A DNA stretch of 64,000 nucleotides from Protea cynaroides (GCA_028583415.1 CM053271.1:89329534-89393533), one strand, 5' to 3'. Positions 1 to 11,503 are shown, numbered from the stretch's first letter. Notes: generated by a model from the letters alone, not told the origin. Numbers and translations are program-made.

Positions 1-313
1 GTGTTTGAGGTGCTGGGTGGTTACCCACCGGTGCTGCACTGATTTGTCCCGTCTGCATGGGTGTAGCATGAGCAGCTTGGAACATGATTCCCATTGCAAC
101 TTGCATTTGAGCCTGCGCATGTTGCATCTGTTGTAGTTGTTGTGCCAAATTCATTACCACAATTGCTAACTCCGGGGGTGGGGGTGGCAAGTTGGTAGGA
201 TTTGCCTGGTCTGGGTTTTCTGGTACATTCATATTTTCCTGACTGGTCTCCTCCATAGGTGGTGGTGGTGGAACTGCATTCCGACTCTGCCTGGTCACTC
301 TTCGTCCAGACAT
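1..313 (-). CDS. Gag N-terminus of element 5 (partial)
   Basis: The first 104 codons of a retrotransposon Gag, open to the window edge. The ATG is at 313-311. The product is rich in Pro, Gln and Asn, starts with a basic stretch (MSGRRVTRQSRN), then has a PPPP run and the block VVMNLAQQLQQMQ. The same block occurs in the Gag starts of elements 1 and 2 (VMNLAQQVQQVQ in element 1), which supports both frame and start. Gag would form the virus-like particle. No stop is seen here, unlike elements 1 and 2, so this copy may be better preserved. The capsid core and zinc knuckle lie beyond the edge. Confidence 0.75.
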   Translation of the reverse strand, partial: MSGRRVTRQSRNAVPPPPPMEETSQENMNVPENPDQANPTNLPPPPPELAIVVMNLAQQLQQMQHAQAQMQVAMGIMFQAAHATPMQTGQISAAPVGNHPAPQT

Positions 314-1288
314 ATTTTTCTCTGATATTGGTGGTGCCTGAAAATTATCAAAAAGTGAGAAAGTCATTTATACTTCATGTAGGCACGCTAACCGATGTAA
401 AATTTCAAATTTTGACTCATTTTATAACCAATTTACTGTCTTTCCTATGCAGGGTCGATGGTGAGGGTTGATGGTATGTCCGACCCTTAGTATCAGACCC
501 TGGGAATGACCTGTTCTTCACCAGAGCTGAGGGTTGATGTGAGGGTCGATGGGTGTCCGACCCTCAGTTCCGACCCTTAGTTTTCTGTCAGATTCCCGAG
601 AGCCGAGGGTCGATGTGAGGGTCGATGGGTGTCCGACCCTCAGTTTTCTGTCAGATTCCCGAGAGCCGAGGGTCGATGGGAGGGTCGATCCGAGGGTCGA
701 TGATTCTAGTCGAATTGTCCGACCCTCAGACCAAAAATCAGATTTTTAAGATCCGATTTTGGGTCATTTTTTTGTTATTTCCCTCCCGTTTCGACTCGTC
801 TCTCCCTTCTGAGTTGCTACAGTGCCACTCCACTATTTTTGGTCGGTTTGAGTCCGGGTTTCGACGTCCACATCATCCCTACAGGTATATTTTCTCATTT
901 TTACCTGTTTTTAGGTTTACATTTCTAGGTTTTTGCCCATTTAACGTGTTTTTTTCAAATTAAACTTTTTCCAACCGTAAAAATTTAATTTAATTGGGGG
1001 CTTTTGTTATTGGTGTCTCGAGGAACGAAAACCCTCAAAAATTTTTGAGTTTCATCAGTTGGTTATCGAGAACTTGGATTTTTGCTTTTTTTGCCCTAAA
1101 TTATCGAAATTTTTCGATTTCTTGAAATTCCTTCAAATTGGATTTCATTAGTTCCAAATTCCTACGGTGTGAGTGTTGTAGGATATGTTGGAACCTACAT
1201 AAGTCCTCTTGCCCACGTATGGGTGAAAAGTGAGTTTGTTATCCTATTAACTCCTTGTCTCCCTTTTTCTTTCTTATCTGCAGATACC
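314..1288. other. Divergent interval between gag and accessory ORF (element 5)
   Basis: No convincing coding sequence. It lies between the starts of gag (minus) and the accessory ORF (plus), so promoters for both could sit here. It holds the motif array at 450-735 and a probable intron of the accessory transcript, 885-1283: donor CAG/GTATATT after 884 and acceptor TTATCTGCAG ending at 1283, five bases before the ATG. Confidence 0.6.
450..735. promoter_or_regulatory. GGTCG/CGACC motif array, variant GAGGGTCGAT
   Basis: About sixteen copies of GAGGGTCGAT or its complement-type form CCGACCCTC in about 285 bases. It includes a near-perfect direct repeat of about 75 bases (around 540-615 and 615-690). 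The same variant fills the LTR of this element (4320-4475, 4955-5110). Function unknown; the clustering and pairing of orientations suggest protein-binding sites. Confidence 0.6.
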
Positions 1289-2651
1289 ATGGCTCGTACC
1301 AAGGTACCCAGAGTTTGTGATCCGCTTCGCTTCCGCTCCAATGAAGCCGAGGCACAGTATGCCGACTATGCTCGTAAGAAAGTGGAGGGTGGTCGTATGG
1401 TGAACTTGGCTGAGCTAGCCTTGTTCAACGTAGAGAGAGCATTTGGTGGCATGGGGTGGCTCCCTGTCATCACTTACGACGCGTGCACATGTCTGAATTT
1501 GGTGCGCCAGTTCTATTGTAATCTCCAGGTGGTGGGGAATTACAATGATGTCGAGAGGGGGTCAAGAGTTGCGCATCACCAGCTACGTCAAAGGGGTGAA
1601 TATCTCATTTGACTATCGGCAACTGGCCGACCTACTGGGCATTCCTTATGATGGCCCCATGGTTTATTGTGCACCTGGAGAGCCCCAGTTTGTTTCCATG
1701 GAGATGAGGGCAGAGATCGACAATCAACCGCTCTACGACCTGATCGCCGGCGGATGAGAGCTTGTTACCTATGTCCAGCTCCACGGGTCTTACGTAAGAT
1801 TATCCGGCATAATCCGATTCCGCAGAGTGGGCACTATGAGAGGGTTCCTCGGCTGACCCGAGTTTTTGATATATAGTATCCGCACCAGACAGCCAGTCTG
1901 CCTTCCCTACATCATCATGCGGACCATGATTAGTGCTTCATTGTCCGGTCATAGGGGTAATCTACCCTATGGACGTATGATTACTGTTCTACTGACCTGC
2001 CTGGGGATGGACTTAGTAGATGAGAAGATTTAGTTGAAAACCTTCTCGTCGCCTCTAGATTGGGAGGCTATCTGCAAGATGGGTATGCGGGATGCCCAGG
2101 TCAGTGATGAGGAGAGGAACGAGATGGTACACCCTCACACTCGCATTGAGATGGCTGACGCTGAGGCCGCTGCTGCCGCTGCTAGAGCTCATGTGGATTC
2201 TGTCGATGATGACGATCGTATGTATATGGATGTTGACTCGATACCACCGCCTTCACCTACGCATGCGGCTGGAGTTGGTACTTCATCTGCGGTGGATCCT
2301 GTACCTGAGACTGGTCCTTCTCATGCAACCGGTCCTTCACGCCCACCTTCTGACCTGAAGGAGATGTTGCAGGAGATCAGGGAGGCTCAGCGCAGATCTG
2401 ATCTGAGGATGGAGGAGTTACTAGACGCTCAGCGTGTGAGAGTGGATGAGTTGCTAGCCGCCCAACGCATATCAGACATGCGAATGGGAGAGCTCATAGA
2501 GGTTCAGCGTGCGACTGATAGGAGGGTAGCCGATCTTACGACTAGTCTACAGACGACCCAGACTCAGATAGCCTGGTTGACTAGAGTCTATGCCGAGGAC
2601 TACAACAGAGACCGTGAGGTGCCGCCTCCTCCTTCACCTCCAGCTTATTGA
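1289..2651 (+). pseudogene. Opposite-strand accessory ORF of element 5 (PF20167-like), frameshifted
   Basis: Encodes a protein of about 450 residues once intact, starting MARTKVPRVCDPLRFRS. The N-terminal half has the landmarks I associate with the putative plant transposon protein domain (PF20167 by memory): ERAFGGMGWLPV, a VRQFYCNL block, SYVKGVNISFDY, ADLLGIPYDGP and CLPYIIMRTM. The C-terminal half (one open frame, 2034-2651) is Ala-rich and acidic (DDDDRMYMDVD), then PPPSP. It then has a long heptad-like stretch of repeated Leu/Met-Arg-Glu blocks, a likely coiled coil, and ends in PPPPSPPAY. Frames shift near 1555 and 1740, and stops follow at 1876 and near 2032. It lies opposite to gag. 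Role unknown; retroelement replication proteins do not include this family. Confidence 0.72.
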
Positions 2652-2913
2652 TTGTATTTATTTTTCTTTGTACTACAGAGTAACTGTCCGAGTTGTGGAC
2701 TGTACTCTGCTTTTGTTATGTATAAACGTTTGTTTCTCTCTCATTGAATGTAAAATTGTTTCCCCTTTAATAGATGCATTATTCTATTTTTAAATTTGGT
2801 CTCAACCATCACTTGTGCTTATAATGTGTTAATATTACTATTTTTACTTTTATCCTATCTCAGTTCACAATTGTCTTGAATATATGTTAGTTCAGCGGAC
2901 AAGGCCTGAGATG

Positions 2914-2924
2914 CTCTGATACCA
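2914..2924 (-). other. Primer-binding site, tRNA-iMet type (element 5)
   Basis: On the minus strand this reads TGGTATCAGAG, the usual plant tRNA-iMet primer complement, three bases inside the LTR end. It fixes the neighbouring LTR as the 5' LTR of a minus-strand element. Confidence 0.8.
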
Positions 2925-3156
2925 AGTTGTTATACCCCAATTTCGTACTATTCAGAATGGTGTGATAAACCGCTAGCAAACCAACGGTTCAACCAGGATC
3001 TCGAATAAGCTATATCCGTGTTATCTAAACCCCATACATCCACAGTCATAATCAGAGTAAATACACAATAGCGGAAGTCTTATAATAAAATGAACTGAGA
3101 ATCTATGTGATATTAAAATTTAAATAACAAATTATTCTGTATCAACTGAGACATAA

Positions 3157-3375
3157 TTAATTAAATACCAAATACATGTCTTTAATAAATCCAAATAAAT
3201 AAACCAAAATTAAATTGAATACACATGAGTTGCACTCGCAAGTGACGTCATGTGTATCCACTTCATCTTCCACTTCCATCGCCGCTACATTCCCATACAC
3301 TGGAGCATTTAAATAGTCTTCAACGGTATAACCTACATCATCAACTAAAAATATTCGATGTCGAGGGGTGAGCAC
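3157..3375 (-). CDS. LTR-embedded small acidic ORF (A1 copy)
   Basis: 72 codons. The conserved core is RIFLVDDVG, TVEDYLNAPVYGN, an acidic stretch EVEDEVDTHD, and TCECNSCVFN. In other copies a stop follows the CVFD position; here the stop codon is lost (GAT-TAG became AAT-TTA) and the frame runs on for about 20 residues. The protein-level match to copies in other LTRs, some with quite different DNA, is why I list it as coding. No known family recognised. The cysteine pattern CEC..C could bind metal; that is speculation. Confidence 0.45.
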   Translation of the reverse strand: MLTPRHRIFLVDDVGYTVEDYLNAPVYGNVAAMEVEDEVDTHDVTCECNSCVFNLILVYLFGFIKDMYLVFN

Positions 3376-4856
3376 ACATCATGGCTCAGTAAGCAAACAA
3401 AACAATGCAACAATACATATGCATGCAATTAATTTATATCTTTGGTCTGGTTTATAGTTTGCAATGCGCAATAGAAAGGTTGGGTGGTCAAAGATTAACA
3501 TTTATTGACCCCGCCTCTATACACAGGGTGTGGAAGTCCGCCCAAAGGTTAACGTTTATCGTCGTCCCCATCCACCCTAACCATGATAATTATATAACAA
3601 AGGTTAACGTTTATTGCTATATAGTGCCATACCAACACGTAAACCCCTGTTGGCGAGGGCTTGCAAACTGGGCTCGCAACTAACCAATCCTAATGCCAAA
3701 TAGTGTATCCAAGGCCTCACCCCAGCATCCCTCAGAATGTCCATAGAGATAGAGCTAAGGCCCCCCGGTAGAGTCAGAGACTACAAGGACCGAGACCACC
3801 TCCCCTGATACTCTACGACATAATAGTTCTGCTAAAGTAATGGCGATACGACGATGCTAATGCACAAGACTTGAGTTAGAGATAGAGCTAAAGTGCTGAG
3901 ACCCGCCGAAGGTTAACGTTTATTAACGTTCTCATCACACCTCCCCTGATACTCGCCTGCATCAAGTACACCAACCACACACATACAATCACATGTCTAT
4001 TCCTATCATCATCATCATCATCATGTTATAAACAATAATGTAAATATGCATGAATAAATAATAAAAATATTGGATGACATGTTGTATGCACATTACAATC
4101 ATATTCGCACAGAATCAAGCATGGCATTGGATTCAAGAAAAGAGAAAACAGTTTGTTATTAACCAATTAGTTTAGAGTTCCGTTTCCTCACCTTAGCTTG
4201 CTAATAGATACTTTTCCAAGCTTTACAATTACCTTTATATTGTTATTGTATTGCTAGAAGACCTAACAAAGTCGATAGAATTTAATTAGAATTAATTCTG
4301 AATTTAAAAACCATTCTATTAACTGAGGGTCGGAGGTAGGGTCGGAGTCCTGATCGACCCTGGGTGCGACCCTCCCCAAAATCTGAACTTCCCGAACACT
4401 GAGGGTTGATACTCAGGATCACCTAGGGTCGGATGGTCATTGACCCTCGCTGCGACCCTCGGTGTACTTTGGTCAATTTTCCTATTTTTAGTTCATTCTT
4501 TGTGCTTGGGATCCTATGGCTTGCTCCTACATTCCATTCAACATTCATTCCATGGTCTGGAACCATGAATCACCCACCTAAATAGATTTCATGCATTCTC
4601 CTATGGTTTTCCATGAAACCTAACCATGGGTTGATGGTTTGGGTTTCACCGAGATCACACTCTCATCAATATCTAACCTAAGGTCTGTAGAAACTCATGG
4701 AATTAGTATCCATACCTGAGAAGAATACTCCTTCTCTGCAACTCTTCTCTTTCTTAGCCTTTTCTTCAAGTTTTCCTTCTCTTATTCTCTTCCTTCTCTC
4801 CTCTTTCTCTCAATCCAATTAGGGTTGTAAAAAGAATGAAAGAGGCTTAGGGACGT

Positions 4857-4868
4857 CCTTTAAATAGA
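4857..4868 (-). promoter_or_regulatory. TATA box of LTR A1
   Basis: On the minus strand CTATTTAAAGGA, about 370 bases from the LTR start, at the same place as CTATATAAAGGAC in related LTRs. A purine-rich leader follows and then the conserved CAGGTATGG splice-like site. Confidence 0.6.
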
Positions 4869-5231
4869 GTAGGAACATCTTAAAATAAGTCCCTTTGAGA
4901 TTAGGAAAGAATCCCAATCGAAAATTAGGAAATTTCCTAATTTTAGTTTTGGCAGCAACTGAGGGTCGATGGGAGGGTCGATGATCCCGTCGACCCTAGG
5001 TTTCTAAGTTGTCCGACCCTCCCTTCAAAACTGAGGGTCTGACTTTCTATTTTGGGGGGTCCGACCCTCCTTGGCTGGGTATGCGACCCTCCCCTTAAAT
5101 TAAGTGTTTTTGGGTCGATTTGATACCTGGGATCTTGATCTCCTTCATGCCCTTGGTCCATTTGATTCGACCATGATGGGTAAACCTGGTTCAAGGTGGT
5201 AAGACCGGGTTAGATTGACACAGGTCTTACA

Positions 5232-5388
5232 TGCTGCGCAGGCCATACCAGTCGACCGGTACCAAGACCGGTACCATCGACCGGTATGAATTAATTCATA
5301 CTTAAATTGGTCCGATTGGTCCGATTTCATACCTGGTTGTCATCCGCTCATCTCGTCTGGTCCAGTGATGATTGGAAGACCTATTACA
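5232..5388 (-). repeat. Truncated LTR start, another type-A-like subfamily
   Basis: Between LTR A1 and the copia remnant. Positions about 5310-5390 follow the plan of the LTR first 80 bases (ATTTCATACCTGGT, then TGGTCCAGTGATGA, ending AGACCTATTACA), and 5250-5285 holds three copies of ACCGGTACC or ACCGGTATG with TCGACCGG. That would be one more variant of the GGTCG motif. Short and diverged, so tentative. Confidence 0.4.
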
Positions 5389-5927
5389 ACATGAATTCAA
5401 GGTTTAGATTGGGTTCATGGAGTGTGGGTCTTACAGAGTTCCTCTATGATGGATTTGGCATGCTAAAGGAAGGCGCTAATGAGCTCATCGGTCTTGTGTG
5501 TGAGCTTCTGAAAGGAGATGTGCAAACATTTGAGGTGATGGAAAACACACTCTCAAGGCCATTCCAGATTTGCTTGCTGGATGTGTAACCGTTGGCATGG
5601 GGGAGAGCTTCCTTAGAGAGAGAAGCTATCAGAAGGCTCATGAGGTTGTAATCTTATTGTTGCCATTGGATAGATGTTGGGTCTATTTGCAGGGGCGTAG
5701 AGGTTGTGCTAGAGGTGGTGGCCAACGTAAGCAGAGTAGTAGGGTAGGGAGTGGTGCCACCTATGAAGCCATAGAGGTTTTAACAACGAAGAAAAGAAAT
5801 TATTTGAGCAGCCAAAAAAGGTAGTTTTTGGAAGTCAATTTAAAAGAGATAAAGCGATGGGCGTGGTTGAAAGAGGTGGTGCGGCTTGTGGTGGTGGCAT
5901 TGTGGTTGCTGAAGCTGTCGGCCATGG
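5389..5927 (-). pseudogene. Copia Gag remnant
   Basis: Minus-strand Gag of a Ty1/copia element. It starts MADSFSNHN at about 5927-5925, directly after the primer site. The block RFISFKLTSKNYLFW matches the copia Gag start, and further on SLSKEALPHANGYTSSKQIWNGLES matches the UBN2-type Gag core. The frame is broken between 5800 and 5641 and stops several times; the 3' end is cut off at about 5389. Gag would package the element RNA; this copy cannot. Confidence 0.65.
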
Positions 5928-6285
5928 ACTTTGATAACATGTTAAAACTTGAGATGATGTAATTCTCTCTCTGTGTTGTATTCATAATGGAAGAGCCAAT
6001 AGGCTTATATATACATTACATGAAAAACCTTAATCTCCATGATCCTAGTCCAACCCAAGTCAATTTAAATGAGATAAAGTGATGGGCGTGGGTGAAAGGG
6101 GTGGTGCCACTTATGGTGGTGGCAATGTGGTTGCTGAAGCTGTCGGCCATGGACTTAGATAACATGTTAAAACTTGAGATGATGTAATTCTCTCTCTGTA
6201 TTGTATTGATAATGGAAGAGCCAATAGGCTTATATATACATTACATGAAAAACCTTAATCTCCACGATCTTAGTACAACCTTAAT
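5836..6285. repeat. 225-bp tandem duplication across copia PBS
   Basis: Two head-to-tail copies, 5836-6060 and 6061-6285, of a 225-base unit starting CAATTTAAA. Each copy contains the gag start, the primer site and the last part of the LTR. The unit length is a multiple of three. Confidence 0.8.
5930..5939 (-). other. Copia primer-binding site
   Basis: Minus strand TGTTATCAAAG, a decayed TGGTATCAGAG, next to an LTR end TTTTAACA and followed by gag ATGG. A second copy lies in the tandem duplication near 6155-6164. Confidence 0.6.
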
Positions 6286-6573
6286 GGGTCATTAGGTATA
6301 CCTTGAACTGTAGAGTAAAACGCTTTTGGTTTGAGTTGGTTTAAAACACTTTCTCTTTGATTTTGTGGAGAGGAGAGTGAGGTATATTTATACTTGTAAA
6401 ATTGTTACAATCCCTCTAATTTCTAGGGATAAAATGAGAGTGATTGTAGGATAGGAGATACAATAAGGTGAATGATATTAGGAATTTCAAAATTCAAATG
6501 GGAGAGCTAATCTAGAGTGATAAGGATAGCTGACTAGGTATTTAGTTCAGCTATTGATAAGGATAACTGACTA
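5940..6573 (-). repeat. Copia LTR, 3' part (continues at 37669-37700)
   Basis: The LTR ends TTTTAACA at 5940. Its start (TGTTAAGG) is at 37700, beyond inserted element 4. Joined length is about 670 bases. It holds TATATAA sites near 6006 and 6231. A tandem repeat of about 35 bases (GATAAGGATAGCTGACTAGG type) near 6522-6573 continues across the insertion. Confidence 0.75.
6569..6573. repeat. Target-site duplication GACTA (left) of element 4
   Basis: GACTA here and at 37664-37668 directly flanks the two type-B LTRs. Removing element 4 and one copy restores continuous copia LTR sequence. Confidence 0.9.
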
Positions 6574-9448
6574 TGTCGCACTCTATTCCCGACGTATCAG
6601 TATTATGGAATGGATGAGATCTCCACATCCTATAAGGGCATTGGAAATCCCCTTTCAGGATCACAAAATGTGGCATGTCAACTAACAAACCCCACCATCA
6701 CAAGGACAAATAATATAAAATATTTCCACACCACCAGATTAAAGCGATTTTAAATCAAGAGTATGGAAAAAAACTAAATAAACATATCCATAGACACAAT
6801 CGTCACACTCGCACATATCATCATGGACTTCTTCATCGCTAGCATCCATATCGCCGTAATCCACTTCAGTCAAACCTGCATCTAAAAGAGCTTATGTACA
6901 CAAGGGTAAGCTCAACCATCGAGCTTAGCAAGAAAATTAAACGTACAACACACAATAAGCATAAATTAACAACTACGGTCTGGTACATAAGTGTAAGTGT
7001 CAACTCAGGACAACCCATATATGGAGTCTCTGGTTGCACGAGTCTTCTCTCATCAGAATGAATACCACCTCACTCGACGTACAGTAACATGCCCCAAATA
7101 TGGGTCCATCGTTTTGGTATAAGCTTGTATTATACCAGTCACTTACCTAGAACTCATCCCAAGCTTGAATTATGCCAACCACTTGAGGAGGTGATAATTT
7201 CTGTAGTCGACTCGCCCGCCCATCCACACTATGTCGGGTATGGGGAACATCGTAGCTATGTTCATATCACCCTTTATTGAACCCATGTGACTACATAACC
7301 CCCTAATGGCTAGGGATACAATTATAAGGGTGATTTAAGTTCAATTAATCGAGTCCCCCTAATTAACCAAATTACTAGACTTTAACGACGCCAGGCATCC
7401 GACCCCTTCCGAGCCCCCCATAAGACATCGTGACTTGGCTAAGTTACACATGATCATTGCAAAACAGCGTCAGCAAGAAGTGGTGCAAGCATCCCATACC
7501 ACCCACCTTCCACCTTTCTAACTTAACTAGACATTACAAATCAAAACATAGGTCAGTTGCTTTTGTTGAAAGGTAACGAGTGTCACATACCACTCGTCCT
7601 CCAATCCTTATCGGCGTTGTTGACCCCAAGCTCAAGGATGCATATGCATTAGTAAACAAATAATTTATTGGATGATATGTTATCACACAAAGCATGTTAT
7701 CAATTGCATAACATCATACAACATAATCAAATATATCTAATTCTACCAAACAAAGTCTAATTCCCTTACCTGAGATGATAAGCAGCAAACTATATAGTAC
7801 GGTCTCGAGTAGTTCTCTTAGAGTTCTTCCGTACCTTCATAGCAATAAAAGTAATAATATTTAATCCATCAATTCATTGTTTGTCTCTATTGCTTGCTCA
7901 AGCACATCCTAATGATTTATTTACATTTTTAAGGGTCTGGTTATTATTAATAAACATCTCACACTTGCTACCCAGGGATTTCAACTATATAGAACCATGA
8001 ACAGCAAGCATCGATAGTGACTAGTATAGGTTATAAACAAAACAAAAAAGAAAAGCTATGCAAACATAAGATCTTAGGGATATAAACCCATAGACAGGTT
8101 CATAAAAATCCCAAAGATATGTTGTCCAAGAATGTTCATCATCAGAGGTCAGTTCACTGTGCGGTACGTGGCATCGACTGCACAATCTTGACCACAGGCG
8201 TGTGGCAAGTGTCATCAGCCGCATGTCAAAACATTGCCAAAACTGATTGATTTTGACATAGTGCTCTTATTGGATTTTATTAAGCTTGAATAAGGAGTTT
8301 GGGTTCAAAAATCCCATTCTAGCTCACGTAATTGGCCTTGATTCCATTTCCCAATTTACCGATATTGCTGGATCTGGTTTTATATCTTAAATCTGATTCC
8401 AGCATTACCAAGAACGGTTTTCCTTGGTTTCAATCCATAATAGGTTTATAAAACTAACACGAAGGTCTTGGATACTTAGATTCGACCATTAGTCCACTTA
8501 AATCCATTTTATGATATTCCAATGGTCTAAATCCTTTCTCAAGTTTATTCCAAACATCTAATTAAATCATTTGGTGATTCCTTCTGATGATGAATGGGTG
8601 CTTATTCCAGGAATTTATAGAGCAAAGATCCTTTCATGATTTAACAAATATTTTCATTCATTTATCATCATCATCCATTTTCCAACATCTTTAGGATCTC
8701 GGTTCTTTACTGAATCTGAACCAACATTCAAAATAAGTCCTTGAGTATCTCTGCAGTAATGAAAGGAGACGGTGGTTAAGAAATCATAAACCGATGGTCC
8801 TTCAATGGATTCACTTATTTGATTTTACAAAAAATAAATCTAGGGAAGAAGAGATTTGATACTAGAAGGATTTTCTATTGAAGTTCTTGTCCATCGTTTG
8901 ATTCCAGTGGAGCAAAGACTCCTTTCCTCCTTCTCCCTTCTCCCTTCTTATCCAGAACCATCCTGCCTCCCTTAGTGGCGTTTCTCTCTTATCTCTCTCT
9001 CTCTTTAGTTTTTGTCTAAATGGTGAAGAAATGAGGGAGAGGAGTGAATAAAGACTATTCACGACTGGATTAGGTTCTAAACAAGGAAAGGGGAGGATTC
9101 CCTCCTTCCTACCTATTTCAAAAGATAATAAACCTAGACACAATTTCAAATGGCTGGAGAGACAGTCCAAATCATAGACCAAACCAACCTCTAGTCCAAA
9201 ACTGGGTTGGTTTCTAATCCAGTTTCGGTCTAGGAGGTACGGCACGGGTCCGACCGCACCTTAGTAGTGTCGTGCTAGACCCCTTTATTGAGTCCTGTTT
9301 GAACATTTCAGTGTAAAGGGTTTTGTTGGTTACCTCCATTGGTTTCATAGGTCTGGTTCACGTTGATTTGACCCATTTGTCATGGTAAAACCTGTTACGA
9401 AGCCAAAATTTTAAATTAGGATCGAAATTTTTGGGCATGGGTCTTACA
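6574..9448 (-). repeat. LTR B, 3' copy of element 4
   Basis: 2.9 kb; starts TGTAAGACCC at 9448 and ends near 6574 in a decayed form of GGGTGTAACA. It differs strongly in sequence from type-A LTRs but shares the TGTAAGACCC start, a motif cluster in which the core is GCGGTACGTG/CGACCGCA (8150-8225 and 9235-9275), a CAG/GTAAGGGAA-type splice-like site and the small acidic ORF. The matching copy is at 34900-37663. Confidence 0.9.
6787..6875 (-). CDS. LTR-embedded small acidic ORF (left LTR B)
   Basis: Minus strand, directly after GATGCAG: GLTEVDYGDMDASDEEV then MCECDDCVYG. It aligns with the type-A version at AG.T..DY, the acidic middle and CEC..CV(F/Y). An in-frame stop lies about ten codons upstream of the AG, so a start would have to come from a spliced upstream exon. 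The stop after VYG is lost in this copy. Confidence 0.4.
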
Positions 9449-9463
9449 ACTCACCCCCCTAAC
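9449..9463 (-). other. Polypurine tract of element 4
   Basis: Minus strand AGGGGGGTGAGT immediately before the LTR start TGTAAGACCC; the usual plus-strand primer position. Confidence 0.75.
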
Positions 9464-11503
9464 GAAAATTTCATCCTTGAAATTTACTGTACCTTTATCG
9501 TTGAACAAATGTGGGTACCAATCCCGCATATCATCTTCTTATTCCCATGACGCTTCTTCTTCATTATGGTTATTCCATAAGACCTTGACAAAAGGAATGC
9601 TTTTGTTTCTTGGTTCTTGAACTTTTCTGTCAACAATAGTCGACGGTTTCACCTCATAAGCCAAATCTACTTTTATTTGTGGTGGTCCGGCATTCAGCAA
9701 GTGTGCTGGGTCTCTGATATATTTCTTCAGCATTGACACATGAAAGACATTGTAAATACCTGATAGTGCTGGAGGCATTGCCAATTGATAGGCTACAGTT
9801 TCGCTCCTCCCTAGGATTTTGTAGGGTCCAATATAATGCAGACTTAGCTTTCCCTTCTTGCTTCTCTTCACTGCTCTGAAAGGAGAAACCTTTAAGAACA
9901 CTTTATCATCGACTTCAAACTCTAGATCTTTTGGTCTAGTATCAGCATAGCCCTTTGTTCTAGTTTGGACGGCTTTAATTTTTGCTCGAATCAGATCTAC
10001 CTTCTCACAAGTCTTTGGATGATGTCAGGTCCCAATATTCTTCTTTCTCTGATCACATTCTAGTACAATGGCATTCTGCACTTCCTTCCATATAATGCTT
10101 CGTATGGAGCCATACCGATTGTAGCTTGGTAACTATTATTGTAAGAAAACTCCATAACTGCTAAGTTCTCATCCCACTTGGTTTTGAAATCCAATGTGCA
10201 TGCCCTGAGCATATCTTCCAATTATTGGATTGTCCTCTCCGATTGGCCATCTGTTTACGGGTGATATGCGATGCTGAATTTCAGTTGGGTACCCATCGCA
10301 CTCTATAACCCTTCACAAAAGCTTGATGTGAATCTAGGGTCTCGATCTGATAATATACTAGTTGGTACTCCATGCAACCTAACGATGTTGTCTATATATA
10401 ATCTTGCCAAACAGTCCATAGAGTATTGTGGGCGAACAACAATGAACCTTGCAATTTTTGTGAAACAATTGACGATTACCTAAACAGCATCTACAACTTG
10501 AGCCGTAAGGGTAGACCTGTGATGAAGTCAATCGTTACATGATCCCACTTCCATTTTGGGACTAGTAACGGTTATAGCTTTCCTGTAGGTCTTTGGCAGT
10601 CAGCCTTCACCTGTTGGCAGGTTAGGCATTTATACACCAATTTGGCCACATCAGCCTTCATTCCCTTTCACCAAAAATTTTGCTTTAGATCTTGGTATTT
10701 TGCTTTAGATTCTAGTACATATTCATACTACCAGGATGCACGGTGTACGAAGTTGTATGTGCTTCTATCATGATGGCTTCTTTAATGTTTTCATCAATTT
10801 TAGGAATGCATATCCTTTCCCGGAAGTAGAGTAATCCGTCGTCACTGATGGCAAAATCAAGGACTAGGTACCTTTGCTCAATTCGATCATGACCTTCCAC
10901 AAGTATGGATCCTTTGGAAATGCTTCCTTTTTTTTATCTAGCAGGGTCGGCGCGAAGCACAGCGTGCTAAAAAGTGCAGAAATGGATGTGACCAACTCTT
11001 CAAGCAAAATTTCCATGTTTGCATTGTCAGATGTGGTTGGAAGTTGAGTAGTTACCACATGTGCGGGCATATATGCATCCCTTTCTTCTTCTTCATTTCC
11101 TTTATCCTCGAGCTAACAACTTTTCTACTTAAGGCGTCGGCCATTATGTTAGGATTTCCTGGGTGGTACTGTATTTCTAGTTCGTAATCCTTCAGAAGTT
11201 CCAACCTCCGGCATTGCCTTATGTTTAACTCTTTTTGGTTGAATAAATAAATCAAGCTCTTGTGATCCGACATGATCTTGAAAGCAGCACCGAATAAGTA
11301 GTGCCTCCATATCTTTAATGTGAAGACTACTGCTACCAACTCCAGGTCGTGAGTGGGGTAGTTCTTCTCATGCTGTTTCAATTGTCGAGATGCATATGCA
11401 ATGACTTGATCATGCTACATCAATACACATCTTAGTCCTACGTTTGATGCATCAGTGTACATAGTGTAACTGATATTTTCACTGGGTACAGTTAACACTG
11501 GGG
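9464..11503 (-). pseudogene. Element 4 pol, 3' part: RNase H end, integrase, chromodomain-like tail
   Basis: Read right to left. RNase H: YTDASNVGLRCVLM (about 11460-11415), then KNYPTHDLELVAVVF and SDHKSLIYLFNQKELN (near 11230-11340), ending at DALSRK. Integrase zinc-binding part: EAHTTSYTVHPGSMNMY (about 10715-10765) followed by CLTCQQVKAD. The integrase core (about 10560-9910) is heavily frameshifted. The end is one open frame, 9901-9539: KLSLHYIGPYKILGR, GIYNVFHVSMLKKYIRDP, then IVDRKVQEPRNKSIPFVKVLW. This is the chromodomain-like tail typical of Tekay/Del chromoviruses, which in active members targets integration to chromatin. Not functional. Element 1 interrupts it at 11509. Confidence 0.85.

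Larger units (their letters stand above)
1..5231 (-). mobile_element. Element 5: Tekay-like gypsy retrotransposon, 5' part only
   Basis: Read on the minus strand, this is the 5' end of a Ty3/gypsy element: LTR (5231 down to 2928), a tRNA-iMet primer site, an accessory ORF on the opposite strand, a divergent intergenic region, and the start of gag, which leaves the window at base 1. The order matches elements 1, 2 and 4. The 3' part and the left target duplication lie outside, so insertion boundaries cannot be verified; the bases just right of the LTR are TGCTG. Confidence 0.85.
2928..5231 (-). repeat. LTR A1: 5' LTR of element 5
   Basis: About 2.3 kb. On the minus strand it starts TGTAAGACC and ends with a mutated form (GGGGTATAACA) of the family end GGGGTGTGACA. 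It shares its whole plan with the other type-A LTRs: motif array, TATA box, GA-rich leader, second motif array, three CATCAGGGG-type repeats, small acidic ORF, and an end rich in A and T. Its motif variant is GAGGGTCG. Confidence 0.9.

Noticed and set aside
3960..4030. Repeated TCATCATCATCAT and similar ATG repeats in several LTRs as a CRISPR or satellite array
   Set aside because: Short trinucleotide microsatellites at the same LTR position; no spacer-repeat structure.
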